NCBI GenBank assembly: GCA_022565395.1
Contig: JAIUMV010000008.1
Span: forward strand, 62,001 to 126,000
Source of the DNA: Marinobacter sp.
Lineage (GTDB): Bacteria > Pseudomonadota > Gammaproteobacteria > Pseudomonadales > Oleiphilaceae
Length of the DNA stretch: 64,000 nucleotides
Direction of reading: 5' to 3'
The notes beneath the pieces are model-generated. The model saw nothing but the letters and a program-made list of their open reading frames with translations, did not search any database and was not told the origin of the DNA. Position numbers and translations under genes: made by a program. Each line of letters opens with the position of its first letter. Position 1 is the stretch's first letter. This document shows, one piece after another, positions 9,501 to 16,835 of this stretch.

Positions 9501-11390
9501 CCGGCCAAACCACCTCGCAAGGTACAGCGGCCAACCGCAGCAGATGCAGCCCGGGCCGCCCAGGAAACTATCCGGGTTTCCGCCCCGCTACTGGATGAAC
9601 TGGTCAACCTGGCCGGTGAAACCAGTATTACCCGTGGCCGACTGGAGCAGCAAACCAGCGACTTCAGCCACACCCTGGATGAGATGGCCGCCACCATCGA
9701 GCGTCTGCGCGAGCAGCTGCGCCGTATGGATATCGAAACAGAGGCCCAGATCCTGTTCCGCACCGAGCGTGAGCACGGCCCCGACTACGGTGACGACTTT
9801 GACCCGCTGGAAATGGACCGCTACTCGTCCATACAGCAGCTATCGCGCGCGCTGAGCGAATCAGCCTCGGATCTTGCCGACCTGCGTGAGACCATGGCAG
9901 ACCGCCTGCGGGATACGGAAACCCTGCTGGTACAGCAGTCCCGTATCAATACCGAGCTGCAGGAAGGCCTGATGAAAACACGGATGATCCCGTTCTCATC
10001 CATGGTGCCGCGCCTGCGTCGGATTGTGCGCCAGATCAGTGGCGAGCTGGGCAAGAAAGTGGAATTTGATGTCCGCAACCCGGAAGGGGAAATGGACCGC
10101 AATATTCTCGAGCGCATGGTGGCCCCATTGGAGCACATGCTGCGTAACGCCCTTGACCACGGCATTGAAGATCCCGCCAAACGTGCTCAGTCCGGCAAGC
10201 CGGAAACCGGTGCCATCGTGTTATCCCTGAGCCGCGAAGGTGGCGAGGTGGTGCTGCGGATGACCGATGACGGTGCCGGCATACCCACCAAGGTGATCCG
10301 TGACAAAGCGGTGCGCCAGGGGCTGATGGCTGAGCAGGAAGTGCTGACGGACCGCGAGATTCTGCAATTCATCCTGCAACCCGGCTTCTCCACTGCTCAG
10401 AAAGTCACCCAGATTTCTGGTCGTGGCGTCGGCATGGATGTCGTAGCCAGCGAGATCAAGCAGCTGGGTGGTAGCCTGGACATCGATTCAGCACTCGGCC
10501 AGGGCACCACCTTTACCGTACGCCTGCCCTTTACCGTATCGGTCAACCGGGCACTGATGGTATCCACGGGTGAGGACTACTACGCCATTCCGCTGAATAC
10601 CATCGAAGGTATCGTGCGGGTCAGCACTTATGAACTGGAAGAGTACTACAAGCCCGATGCGCCCATGTACGAGTACGCGGGCCAGCAATACCGGCTGCAG
10701 TATCTGGGCAATCTGCTGCACAGTGACCACCATCCGAAACTACAGGGCCAGGCCCTGCCATTACCGGTCATTCTGGTGCGCGGCGCGGAACAACCCATGG
10801 CCCTGCAGGTGGATAGCCTGATGGGTAGCCGGGAGATCGTGGTGAAATCCCTCGGGCCTCAGTTCAGCTCCGTGCGTGGGGTATCCGGTGCCACCATCCT
10901 GGGTGATGGTAACGTGGTCGTCATTCTCGATCTGCCAGCCATGATCCGCTCCGACATCCTGTCTGAGCGTCAGCGTCTGGCTGGCCAGATCATTGAGCAG
11001 CAGGCTCGCCAGGATGACCGGCCAACGCTGGTTATGGTGGTGGACGATTCGGTAACGGTACGGAAGGTCACCTCGCGCCTGCTGGAACGCAACGGGATGG
11101 AAGTGGTTACCGCAAAAGACGGCCTCGATGCCGTGGCGCAATTGCAGGATCACCGCCCGGACATCATCCTGCTGGATATCGAGATGCCCCGTATGGACGG
11201 CTTCGAAGTGGCCAGCTTTGTGCGACATGACGAGCATCTGCAGGACACCCCAATCTGTATGATCACGTCCCGGACCGGGCAGAAACACCGGGATCGGGCA
11301 CTGGCCATCGGCGTCAATGAGTATCTTGGCAAGCCGTTCCAGGAAACCGAACTGCTGGCCACTATCAAGCGGCTGACCGGTAAGGAGTAA
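3537..11390 (+). CDS. chpA: ChpA, giant CheA-type histidine kinase with multiple HPt domains
   Basis: This is the hybrid kinase at the centre of the Pil-Chp pathway. I chose ATG 3537 (MGNHHDSIALDW) over the upstream GTG 3495 because it has GGAG five bases before it and does not overlap pilK; this gives 2617 residues. Eight strict HPt motifs (HTLKG) put histidines at about residues 641, 812, 970, 1252, 1420, 1607, 1757 and 1892. Two looser N-terminal ones contain H49 (LHQVHG) and H477 (LHSICG), and one repeat near 1112 has Arg in place of His. Then come a Pro/Ala linker, the CheA dimerisation and ATP-binding domain (N box HMLRNALDHGIE, G boxes DDGAGI and GRGVGMD), a CheW domain, and a receiver with phospho-acceptor Asp near 2547 (LLDIEMP). 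P. aeruginosa ChpA is shorter (2472 aa) with fewer strict HPt domains. Confidence 0.95.
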   Translation: MGNHHDSIALDWVRGEIQETLKQGQQALETYVENREDTARLRFCLNYLHQVHGTLQMVELFGAALLTEEMEKLTQALLNEQVANVDDAIQALMQAILQLPQYLENLDSSRDDFPLVLLPTLNDLRAARGEALLSDTSLFKPDLTPARIKPAANASKRLKDPTVVGHLRKLRQMYQFALAGIIRETDLDAHYDYLHKVIKRLVKLCQQTPYGELWLAAGGFVETLQSGENPVNTAVKSLLRQLDNEVKRLIDERNSILTGAVPETLLKHLLYYIARARGQDTRYVADLRKRYALDTALPSDQEVDEARNRVSRPGREAIHSVVAALTEELAKLKDQLDLYVRSESRQNSDLEDLIPGLKQVGNTLAVLGLGIPRRVVGEQIETIEALIQSENTPDDGTLMDIAGALLYVEATLSGLDQDRITEGQDIPEMGSQELGEANSALLREARNSLEQVKTAVVNYIASQWNQEEISHVPGLLHSICGALRLIPLERAADQLSSAERYITDVLLEGKRVPDWKQLDTLADAISSIEYYLERMAEGIRDNETVLRIADESLASLGFPVGEAPTWQADIPADELAATADEVDSTPLGPKETDAELLDDEILEIFVEEAREVLDTIHTYYPRLRQSQDDHEALTEVRRAFHTLKGSGRLVGATSIGELAWSVENLFNRVIDNSVRLTDDLFSLTDAVVTRLPGLINEFRDGETSGDVAELIAQAEALATTRKTEDKPASAAVTDAEPEASDIEPARVEMPTAAVGIEATSDADTDDLIDDEILEIFIEEADEVLQTIAEYLPALLREPNDRAALAEIRRAFHTLKGSGRMVGAETIGELSWAVENMLNRVIDGSVFMNDSINELLRQVTEQLPGLVEDFRLQRPASIDTQPLERQANALANGEIPDSDIVPALPTADVAEDIGADAADVAADDDQLVDTVLLEIFESEAETHLQTLQQFLVEAGERQSTAFNDNLSRALHTLKGSAQTAGIQPIAQVVTPLEKLIKDARAENLQANQDVLGLIRELCSFLEQGLQQLPSEPQAPLAGADDYLTHLESVASDLLGSSRRMDETTTAGKPDSQLIQLFLNEGLDILLDADRILDEWSLDPAQHGQVEQLTLELRQLSRGAALTALPDISTLADALAHTYAQAREQDEIDAELFPLAKAAHDHLINMMDQVAAGLATVADDELVKTLNNFAITLNARSKERAAEAASNEPLDGELVEIFLEEAQDLVNNTAETLHQWREQPDNQTFLRLLQRDLHTLKGGARMANIATIGDLAHELESLFEGLVEQRLAVSEPLSDLLLRSHDSLAAMVEAIHQGHTPEAAPELIEAIRRYEDDHQAARQVTDVTPAPAPLPAVEEEEGSNLPEPVSAGETETTGLMDLDPEVAEIFLEEAGEIIDTSGELLHQWQENPQQPDTVKALQRELHTLKGGARMADIAPIADIAHELETLFERIVDGRLQASTENVNLALQAHDQLAVMVEAVAEHAACPVAPALLQALRNAAQGGADVSEEADDDIATAAALAATTDVDLLDEEEASDQLPPALDVEEDAMDMALPMAELSDETAGDLDPELVGIFLEEAYDLINSTGSALHTWTENPADTAVAAELQRDVHTLKGGARMAGVDALGDLTHVLEDLFEQVAEGQRTASEGMNELLFRCHDRLAQMVEQIAAQKPCEAADDLIAEVTALLRGDAAPAVTKVVDETPAVPAADEGAAEDLDENLIGIFLDEGLEILGAIRECLEQWREKPDSLHGVTNLLQELHTLKGGARLADVDPVADLAELWHDRLEKSVEGTVDAAAAFSASEWAANALHTMLTQLEEGALPQPDAAILSSLRKLGEQTAADSASISDDELDQEVLEIFLEEAGEILDQLEQLFSDWRKEPANTYFNQEGQRALHTLKGGARLSQLAALGDLAHELESRLIALNSQAPDDEAWQAISAQYDQIVSGVEDVRGKLQAAVPEAEAKSAPVAEVTPKAETPAPAITEAAPPAPKPAKPPRKVQRPTAADAARAAQETIRVSAPLLDELVNLAGETSITRGRLEQQTSDFSHTLDEMAATIERLREQLRRMDIETEAQILFRTEREHGPDYGDDFDPLEMDRYSSIQQLSRALSESASDLADLRETMADRLRDTETLLVQQSRINTELQEGLMKTRMIPFSSMVPRLRRIVRQISGELGKKVEFDVRNPEGEMDRNILERMVAPLEHMLRNALDHGIEDPAKRAQSGKPETGAIVLSLSREGGEVVLRMTDDGAGIPTKVIRDKAVRQGLMAEQEVLTDREILQFILQPGFSTAQKVTQISGRGVGMDVVASEIKQLGGSLDIDSALGQGTTFTVRLPFTVSVNRALMVSTGEDYYAIPLNTIEGIVRVSTYELEEYYKPDAPMYEYAGQQYRLQYLGNLLHSDHHPKLQGQALPLPVILVRGAEQPMALQVDSLMGSREIVVKSLGPQFSSVRGVSGATILGDGNVVVILDLPAMIRSDILSERQRLAGQIIEQQARQDDRPTLVMVVDDSVTVRKVTSRLLERNGMEVVTAKDGLDAVAQLQDHRPDIILLDIEMPRMDGFEVASFVRHDEHLQDTPICMITSRTGQKHRDRALAIGVNEYLGKPFQETELLATIKRLTGKE

Positions 11391-11395
11391 TACCC

Positions 11396-12439
11396 GTGTC
11401 AGAAGCTGGGCAGTGGGCTGTCGGGATAGTCTCCGACAACCCACTACAACGTCGGCGACTGCAGGACGCAGCCGCCAAGTTCGGGCTTGCGTCTGCATTT
11501 TGTGGCGCGCCAGAACGGCTGTTGGCCCAGTCGCCGGTACCAGTGGTGGATCTGTGGCTGGTGGTGATGGAGGATGAGGATGCCGACGCCACTGTCCTGG
11601 ATTTTCTGCTGGAGGCCTCGGAAGCGCCCATGTTGTTCGGGCTCGATCCAGCGCCCAAGCCTGGCCAGAGTCATTACGTCAGTTGGGAGCGACGGCTGCA
11701 GGACAAGCTTGAGCAAGCCCTCGGGCCGCTGGAACAGCTGGACAATGAAAACAGCTTGGAGCAACTGGACCAGACCCCGCCCGCCCAGATACAGGACCTA
11801 CCCCACTGGATAACCCCTGCGATTCCAGGCACGCCGGCGGAATACATCTGGATTCTGGGGGCCTCACTGGGTGGACCGGCTGCGGTAAAGGCTTTCCTCG
11901 ACTGCCTGCCAGCAGGGCTACCCGTGGGGTTTGTCTACGCCCAGCATATCGACGGTAATTTTACCGAAGTGTTGACCCGGGTACTCGGCCGCCACGCCCA
12001 CTACCAGCTCAAGCAGGCTGAGGTGGGCGCCACCCTGAAAACCGGCGAGGTGGTGTTGCTGCCGGTGGAACGGGAATGGACCCTCAATGAGCAGGGTGAA
12101 CTGGTGGAAAAAACCAACGCCTGGCCAGGGCCCTATGGGCCGTCCATTGACCAGGTATTGCTGAACATAGGCGATCACTATGGTGATCGTTGTAATGCTA
12201 TTCTGTTTTCCGGTATGGGTAATGACGGTGCCGTTGCCGCACCCTTGTTAAAAGCCTACGGCAGCCGGGTCTGGGCGCAGGACAGCGCAAGCTGCGGTAA
12301 CAGCGCGATGCCGGACTCTGTGGTTGCCACCGGTTGTGTAAGCTTTGTTGGCAACCCTGAACAGCTGGCTCGCCAGCTGGTGAAGACCCTGGAAGCAATC
12401 TGTCTGCTAAAACGTAAACATCAACGAGATTCCGCCTGA
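11396..12439 (+). CDS. chpB: ChpB, CheB-type methylesterase
   Basis: The 347-residue protein starts at GTG 11396, with GGAG upstream overlapping the end of chpA. The C-terminal half is a CheB methylesterase domain with all three catalytic positions visible: Ser157 in ILGASLGGP, His184 in YAQHIDG, and Asp277 in FSGMGNDGA. The N-terminal half is only a relic of a receiver domain: VGIVSDNPLQRRRL resembles the first strand, but no convincing phospho-acceptor aspartate is present. It is therefore probably not controlled by phosphorylation like ordinary CheB, as in other ChpB proteins. It should remove methyl groups added to PilJ by PilK. Confidence 0.92.
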   Translation: MSEAGQWAVGIVSDNPLQRRRLQDAAAKFGLASAFCGAPERLLAQSPVPVVDLWLVVMEDEDADATVLDFLLEASEAPMLFGLDPAPKPGQSHYVSWERRLQDKLEQALGPLEQLDNENSLEQLDQTPPAQIQDLPHWITPAIPGTPAEYIWILGASLGGPAAVKAFLDCLPAGLPVGFVYAQHIDGNFTEVLTRVLGRHAHYQLKQAEVGATLKTGEVVLLPVEREWTLNEQGELVEKTNAWPGPYGPSIDQVLLNIGDHYGDRCNAILFSGMGNDGAVAAPLLKAYGSRVWAQDSASCGNSAMPDSVVATGCVSFVGNPEQLARQLVKTLEAICLLKRKHQRDSA

Positions 12440-12450
12440 GGACACTGAGT

Positions 12451-12912
12451 ATGGCTGACAACCCGCAGATCCTGCCCTGCCTGATGATTCCGATGCAGGA
12501 CCGCCAGTTGCTGCTCCCTAACGTTTCGGTTGCCGAGATTGTCGATTACGCCAGTCCGGAGCAGGCACCCGGCGCCCCCGACTGGCTGATGGGCATGCTG
12601 GAGTGGCGCGGTTTGCGATTGCCGGTCATTTCCTATGATGCTGCCAACGGCGGCGATGCCATCAGCCCCTCTGGCCAGCGGGGCCGCATCGCGGTACTGA
12701 ACACTATTGGCGAGCACCACGGCAAACTGCCTTTTCTGGCCTTGGCCACTCAGGGCATCCCCAGCCAGGCACGCCTGGAAGAAAGCCAGGTGCGGGAGAC
12801 CGACGGTGAAGTCGGCCCTGCAGACCTAATGACGGTGGAAGTGGAGGGTAACCAGGCGGTGATCCCCAACCTCGAGTATCTCGAATCCCTCGCGCTGCAA
12901 GCACTGGCCTGA
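12451..12912 (+). CDS. chpC: ChpC, second CheW-like adaptor of the Pil-Chp system
   Basis: The 153-residue protein lies 11 bp after chpB and has a CheW-type fold: CLMIPMQDRQLLLPNVSVAE at the N-terminus, then WRGLRLPVISYD (the strand that follows the glycine turn in CheW) and a C-terminal VPNLEYLE-like segment. In Pseudomonas chpC is a linker gene at the end of the Pil-Chp cluster, thought to connect extra inputs to ChpA. Sequence similarity to the CheW family is weaker than for PilI, so position in the cluster carries part of the assignment. A strong hairpin at 12937-12962 follows and probably closes the operon. Confidence 0.85.
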   Translation: MADNPQILPCLMIPMQDRQLLLPNVSVAEIVDYASPEQAPGAPDWLMGMLEWRGLRLPVISYDAANGGDAISPSGQRGRIAVLNTIGEHHGKLPFLALATQGIPSQARLEESQVRETDGEVGPADLMTVEVEGNQAVIPNLEYLESLALQALA

Positions 12913-12936
12913 CCAGCCGCTGATGGTGCCAGCACT

Positions 12937-12962
12937 GCCCATGGGTGACGCTACCCATGGGC
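12937..12962. terminator. Terminator-like hairpin between chpC and zur
   Basis: There is a perfect 10-bp inverted repeat, GCCCATGGGT (12937-12946) and ACCCATGGGC (12953-12962), with a 6-base spacer. It stands 24 bp after the chpC stop. There is no clean U-tract, so efficient intrinsic termination is uncertain. The -35 element of the zur promoter overlaps the spacer. Confidence 0.5.
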
Positions 12963-12980
12963 ATTGTTATAATGTTGCAA
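12945..12980 (+). promoter_or_regulatory. zur-znuCB promoter with Zur box overlapping the -10
   Basis: A perfect -10 TATAAT (12968-12973) sits 17 bp after GTGACG (12945-12950; 4 of 6 to TTGACA). Overlapping the -10 is TGTTATAATGTTGCAA (12965-12980). It agrees with the gammaproteobacterial Zur consensus (TGTTATA-N-T-R-TAACAT) in most positions, the right half being weaker. A Zur box over the -10 would give zinc-dependent repression of zur-znuC-znuB by Zur itself. The site also argues that translation of zur starts at 13002 and not at upstream in-frame codons lying within the promoter. Confidence 0.65.
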
Positions 12981-13001
12981 ATTTCAACTCAGACCCAGAC
13001 C

Positions 13002-13493
13002 ATGAGCACACCCTCACTGCCCTACCGCCCCCACAACCATAAGCGTTGTGTGCAGCAGGCCATGTCGGACGCCAGGGATGTCTGCCGTCGCGCCAATGCG
13101 CGCCTGACCCCCATCCGCGAACGCGTGCTTGAGCTGGTGTGGCAGTCCCACAAGCCACTGGGCGCCTATGAGCTGCTGGCGTCGCTCGCCAAAGAAGGCC
13201 ACAACGCGGCACCGCCTACGGTTTACCGGGCACTGGACTTCCTGCTGCAACATGGGCTGGTACACCGTATTGCCTCCCTCAATGCCTTCACCGGCTGCAG
13301 CCATGCCGGTGAGCAACACACCGGGCTGTTCCTGATCTGTGATCAGTGCCAGAACGTGCTGGAGCTGGAAGCCCCCGCCGTCTTCCAGGCGGTGGACAGC
13401 CTGACCAAAGCGGAAGGCTTTCAGCCCCACGACGCCACCATCGAAGTCAGCGGCCGCTGCCCCGCCTGCCTGGATAACAGCCGCCGTGACTGA
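13002..13493 (+). CDS. zur: Zur, zinc uptake regulator (Fur family)
   Basis: The 163-residue Fur-family repressor has a winged-helix DNA-binding half ([25 protein letters not shown] ends a typical H2-H3 region; [20 protein letters not shown] is the recognition part) and a metal-binding half. The latter has [19 protein letters not shown] and a second Cys pair in GRCPAC, giving the structural zinc CxxC...CxxC set. Zur represses zinc uptake genes when zinc is plentiful. The start at ATG 13002 was preferred because a promoter and Zur-like box at 12945-12980 precede it; in-frame GTG 12945 and ATG 12972 lie inside those sites. It overlaps znuC by 8 bp, so the three zinc genes form one operon. Confidence 0.92.
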   Translation: MSTPSLPYRPHNHKRCVQQAMSDARDVCRRANARLTPIRERVLELVWQSHKPLGAYELLASLAKEGHNAAPPTVYRALDFLLQHGLVHRIASLNAFTGCSHAGEQHTGLFLICDQCQNVLELEAPAVFQAVDSLTKAEGFQPHDATIEVSGRCPACLDNSRRD

Positions 13494-14259
13494 ACCACTG
13501 GTACAACTGACGGGTGTGAGTGTCAGCTTCAACGGCCATGCCGTGGTGGATCGTATCACCATGGCCGTCAACACCGGTGATGTGATCACGGTCATAGGTC
13601 CCAACGGGTCCGGCAAAACCACGCTGATTCGCGCCATTCTGGGCATTCAGGCCATCACCAGCGGCCGCATCAAGCGCCGCGCCGGTTTACGCGTTGGCTA
13701 TGTGCCACAACGGCTGCATCTGCAGCCTACCCTACCCCTGTCCGTGCGCGAATTTATGGCCCTGACCGGCGTTAAGGCTCCAGCTTGTGAGGCCGCCCTG
13801 GCCCGTACCGGGGTTGGCCACCTGAACGATGCCTCCGTACATCACCTGTCCGGCGGCGAAATGCAGCGCCTGCTGATTGCCCGGGCGCTGGTGCGCCAGC
13901 CCGACTTGCTGGTGCTGGATGAGCCCGCCCAAGGGGTGGATGTCAACGGTCAGGCCGCACTCTATGAGCTGATCCGCACCCTGCGGGATGAGCTGCAGTG
14001 TGGCGTCATCATGATCTCCCACGACCTGCATCTGGTGATGTCCGCAACGGATCAGGTTATCTGTCTCAACAATCACGTCTGCTGCAGCGGCCATCCGGAA
14101 CAGATTTCCAATGACCCGGCCTTTGTGGAGCTGTTTGGCAAACATGTGGCCGAGAGCCTCGCGGTCTATCATCATCACCACAACCACCGTCATGACCTGC
14201 ACGGTGATGTGATCGATCCCGGCACCACCACCCACGATTGCGGCAATCACCATGCTTGA
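13486..14259 (+). CDS. znuC: ZnuC, zinc ABC transporter ATP-binding protein
   Basis: The 257-residue ABC ATPase has Walker A GPNGSGKT (about residue 40), signature LSGGE, Walker B LLVLDEP, and the switch His in MISHDLH. It starts at GTG 13486 and overlaps the end of zur by 8 bp, indicating translational coupling. The C-terminus is strikingly histidine-rich (a run of His and Asn/His residues from about 225 to the end), as in many ZnuC proteins, where it may buffer or sense zinc. It energises zinc import through ZnuB; the periplasmic binding protein ZnuA is not encoded in this window. Confidence 0.95.
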   Translation: MTEPLVQLTGVSVSFNGHAVVDRITMAVNTGDVITVIGPNGSGKTTLIRAILGIQAITSGRIKRRAGLRVGYVPQRLHLQPTLPLSVREFMALTGVKAPACEAALARTGVGHLNDASVHHLSGGEMQRLLIARALVRQPDLLVLDEPAQGVDVNGQAALYELIRTLRDELQCGVIMISHDLHLVMSATDQVICLNNHVCCSGHPEQISNDPAFVELFGKHVAESLAVYHHHHNHRHDLHGDVIDPGTTTHDCGNHHA

Positions 14260-15058
14260 TGCCCTGCTAAGTGATTTTTTCTGGCGGGCCATGTTGGGCG
14301 GTATTGGCGTCGCGTTGATTACAGGTCCCCTGGGCTGCTTTGTGGTCTGGCGACGTATGGCGTACTTCGGCGACACCCTGGCCCATTCCGCGCTGCTCGG
14401 TATTGCCCTCGGGCTCTGGTTCAATGCCCCCCTTAACCTCAGTATTGCCTTCTTCTGCGTGGGCCTGGCACTGGCCCTGGTGCTGCTATCCCGCAGCCAG
14501 ACCCTGGCCATGGATACCTTGCTCGGCATCCTCGCCCACAGCGCCCTGGCCATCGGTCTGGTGGCCCTCAGTTTCATGCCCCAGGTACGCATGGACCTGA
14601 CCGGTTACCTATTTGGTGACCTGTTGGCCATGAGCCGTGAAGATGTGGCCTGGATCTATGGCGGTGCGCTGGTGATTCTGTCCATGCTGGTCTGGCTGTG
14701 GCGCGGCTTGCTGATGAGCACCATCCATGAGGAACTGGCCCGGGTGGAGGGTGTGGCCGTGGAGTGGCTGCGGGTAGCCCTGATGGTCATGTTGTCGTTG
14801 GTGATTGCGGTGGCGATGAAGATCGTTGGCGTGCTCTTGATCACCGCCCTGCTGATTATACCCGCCGCCACTGCCCGCAGGCTGGCCAACGGCCCCACAC
14901 AGATGGCCTGGCTGGCGGGCCTGCTCGGCGTGCTGGCGGTATCCGGCGGGCTGACGCTGTCCTGGCACCTGGACAGCCCGGCCGGCCCCTCCGTGGTAGT
15001 CACGGCCTTCACCATGTTCGTACTTACCTACATTCTGGTACGCCGTCCTACGGCGTGA
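14252..15058 (+). CDS. znuB: ZnuB, zinc ABC transporter permease
   Basis: The 268-residue polytopic inner-membrane protein of the ABC-3 permease family has about eight hydrophobic segments. These include an early [26 protein letters not shown] stretch (split by polar FGDTLAHS, a family hallmark) and a late [20 protein letters not shown] segment. It overlaps the last 8 bp of znuC. It forms the membrane channel for Zn2+ delivered by a ZnuA partner. No znuA gene lies next to it, so the binding protein must be encoded elsewhere; that separation is common in pseudomonads and relatives. Confidence 0.95.
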   Translation: MLDALLSDFFWRAMLGGIGVALITGPLGCFVVWRRMAYFGDTLAHSALLGIALGLWFNAPLNLSIAFFCVGLALALVLLSRSQTLAMDTLLGILAHSALAIGLVALSFMPQVRMDLTGYLFGDLLAMSREDVAWIYGGALVILSMLVWLWRGLLMSTIHEELARVEGVAVEWLRVALMVMLSLVIAVAMKIVGVLLITALLIIPAATARRLANGPTQMAWLAGLLGVLAVSGGLTLSWHLDSPAGPSVVVTAFTMFVLTYILVRRPTA

Positions 15059-15132
15059 AAGCCGGGGTGGCAGCCACCGCCCGGGTTCACTATGCTTAGG
15101 GTGCCACTGCGTGGCCTCAGATACCCCGGCAG

Positions 15133-16464
15133 ATGCGTGAGACCCTGAACATGGATGAATCCTCTGGTAACCAAACGCCGCTGGTCTGGCTGGCGATTCC
15201 TGTGCTTATCCTTGGCTTGGTGTTAACCAGTATTACCAACCAACAATTAGGCCGCCATCACCATCAGTACGCCGGCGCCGTCTACCATACCCTGCACAAT
15301 GCTCAGGCCAGCGCGCTGGCTGCGGGTCTGCAGGGTCGCCTGGCTGCGCTGCAACAACTGGCCAGTAACCCTGCCAGCGAGGATTCGGACTTTGAATTGC
15401 AGGTGCAAGCACTACAGCGTGCCTACCCCGATTTGCTAGTGGTCACGCTGCTCGGGGCTTATACCCCGGAATCCCTGACCCTGTCCCCGGAAGCACTGGC
15501 CGCCATACAGGAGGACAGCCACTGGCAGCGGGTGCTCAATCAGGCACTGGAAACCGGCCAGCCCGCTGCCACCACAGTAACCCCGGTGCGGACAGCGAAT
15601 CAGGATCAACGCTGGGTTACCGGCGTCTTTATCCCCGGGCCCAACGATCACTTGCTGCTGGCCCTCATCGATCTGCCCGCATTCTTTTCCGCCGCCCACG
15701 GCCTCATTGGCGACACCCTGAAGCTGGCGGTCTATGACAGTAGCCAGCACGCCCGCAACCCGTTCTTTTACACCCATGCTGGCAGTCAGACGCTGGATGA
15801 AACACCGACTGCCGGGGCGGCCTCAATACTGACCTTCGCAGACCGCCAATGGCTGTTACGCAGCGCCCTCAGCCCCAGCGCTTTACCGCGCCCACCGGCG
15901 GTGCTGATATGGTTGCCGGGCCTGCTGTTGTCACTGGTTGCAGCGGCACTGATTGGCTGGCTGGGCTATCAACTCATCCTGCAACAACGGGCGGCTGATC
16001 ACCAACATGCGGGCCAGGCCCAGCTCAAGGCGCAACTGCGCAATCTGCGGGTTGAGAAAGATGTTCTGCGACAAGCCCTGAGCGAGAGTGAAGAGCGCAG
16101 CCGGGACCTGGTTGCCCTGGCGGGCGGCTTTATCGCCGAGCTTGATGAGCAGGGACTGATCGGGTTTATTTCCGCTCAGGTGGATGCGCTGGCCGGCTAT
16201 GCCCCGGCCGACCTGGTTGAGCGCAACTTCACCAGCCTGATCTGCCCGGACAGCAAGCTGCGCTTCGAGGAGGCCATGACCGCTGCCCGACACGACAAGG
16301 CCATGACCCTGGTGGACCTGGGCCTGTTACATGCGGAGGGCATGCGACTGCCCTACACCCTGCGCGTCAAACCCGTCATTGATCCCCTCAGCGGCTGCGC
16401 CGGTTTCCGCCTTAGTGGTACACCGGATCACAGCACCGCGGTGAACGGTAACGGGATTGACTAA
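15133..16464 (+). CDS. Membrane-anchored PAS-domain sensor protein without an output domain
   Basis: The 443-residue protein has an N-terminal membrane helix (about residues 17-37), a periplasmic region of about 210 residues, and a second helix (IWLPGLLLSLVAAALIGWLGYQL, about 255-280). A charged coiled coil (QLKAQLRNLRVEKDVLRQALSESEERSRD) and a C-terminal PAS domain (IAELDEQGLIGFISAQVDALAGYAPADLVERNF) follow. The layout is that of a sensor kinase or cyclase, but the chain ends right after the PAS domain and carries no kinase, GGDEF, EAL or methyl-accepting module. The start may instead be ATG 15151 (MDESSGNQ). It lies 74 bp after znuB and may be read with it. I do not recognise a named family. 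Confidence 0.7.
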   Translation: MRETLNMDESSGNQTPLVWLAIPVLILGLVLTSITNQQLGRHHHQYAGAVYHTLHNAQASALAAGLQGRLAALQQLASNPASEDSDFELQVQALQRAYPDLLVVTLLGAYTPESLTLSPEALAAIQEDSHWQRVLNQALETGQPAATTVTPVRTANQDQRWVTGVFIPGPNDHLLLALIDLPAFFSAAHGLIGDTLKLAVYDSSQHARNPFFYTHAGSQTLDETPTAGAASILTFADRQWLLRSALSPSALPRPPAVLIWLPGLLLSLVAAALIGWLGYQLILQQRAADHQHAGQAQLKAQLRNLRVEKDVLRQALSESEERSRDLVALAGGFIAELDEQGLIGFISAQVDALAGYAPADLVERNFTSLICPDSKLRFEEAMTAARHDKAMTLVDLGLLHAEGMRLPYTLRVKPVIDPLSGCAGFRLSGTPDHSTAVNGNGID

Positions 16465-16474
16465 GGCGCCCCTG

Positions 16475-16735
16475 TCACCAGCCGTTGCCCAGCGCTTTGT
16501 GGCTGCCATCACAGAAAGGCGGTTGCCGGGTCTGCTTGCAACCACAGAACCACAGCCATTCGGTTTTTTCCGCCGTGTAACGCAGTGGTGACAGGCCCGA
16601 CCCTTTGTGGGCGCCATCACACAGGGGCTGGGTTGCACTGCGGCCGCAGGCGCACCAACTGTAACTCTTGCCCGCCTCCACCATAACAACGCAGGGGGTG
16701 GTGCGGGGGATTTTCACTTCGGCACTGTCCGTCAT
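16475..16735 (-). CDS. Tandem CDGSH iron-sulfur domain protein
   Basis: This small protein has 86 residues from ATG at 16735 (MTDSAEVKIPR), preceded by a GAGAGG ribosome binding site. Two CDGSH-type motifs are visible: C-A-C-G with C-D-G-A-H, and C-G-C-K with C-D-G-S-H. Each three-Cys-one-His set typically binds a [2Fe-2S] cluster, as in mitoNEET-like proteins and bacterial tandem CDGSH proteins. Proposed roles in the family are redox sensing or Fe-S handling; none can be assigned from context. It is convergent with the PAS protein (10 bp between stops) and lies downstream of narK1 on the same strand, 100 bp apart with a hairpin between. Confidence 0.88.
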   Translation of the reverse strand: MTDSAEVKIPRTTPCVVMVEAGKSYSWCACGRSATQPLCDGAHKGSGLSPLRYTAEKTEWLWFCGCKQTRQPPFCDGSHKALGNGW

Positions 16736-16791
16736 GAGCTTACCTCTCTCAGTCCGTCTTATCCTTGTGCCGATGAGTATAGTTGATGGAT

Positions 16792-16817
16792 AGGGCTGGT
16801 GGTTACCCGCCAGCCCT
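16792..16817 (-). terminator. Hairpin downstream of narK1
   Basis: The arms AGGGCTGG (16792-16799) and CCAGCCCT (16810-16817) form a stem, extended inward by further G-C and one G-T pair. It stands 19 bp beyond the narK1 stop on the minus strand. No U-tract follows on that strand, so it may act as a weak terminator or as a 3' end stabiliser. Confidence 0.4.
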
Positions 16818-16835
16818 TGCAAGGTGCCTGCCTGT

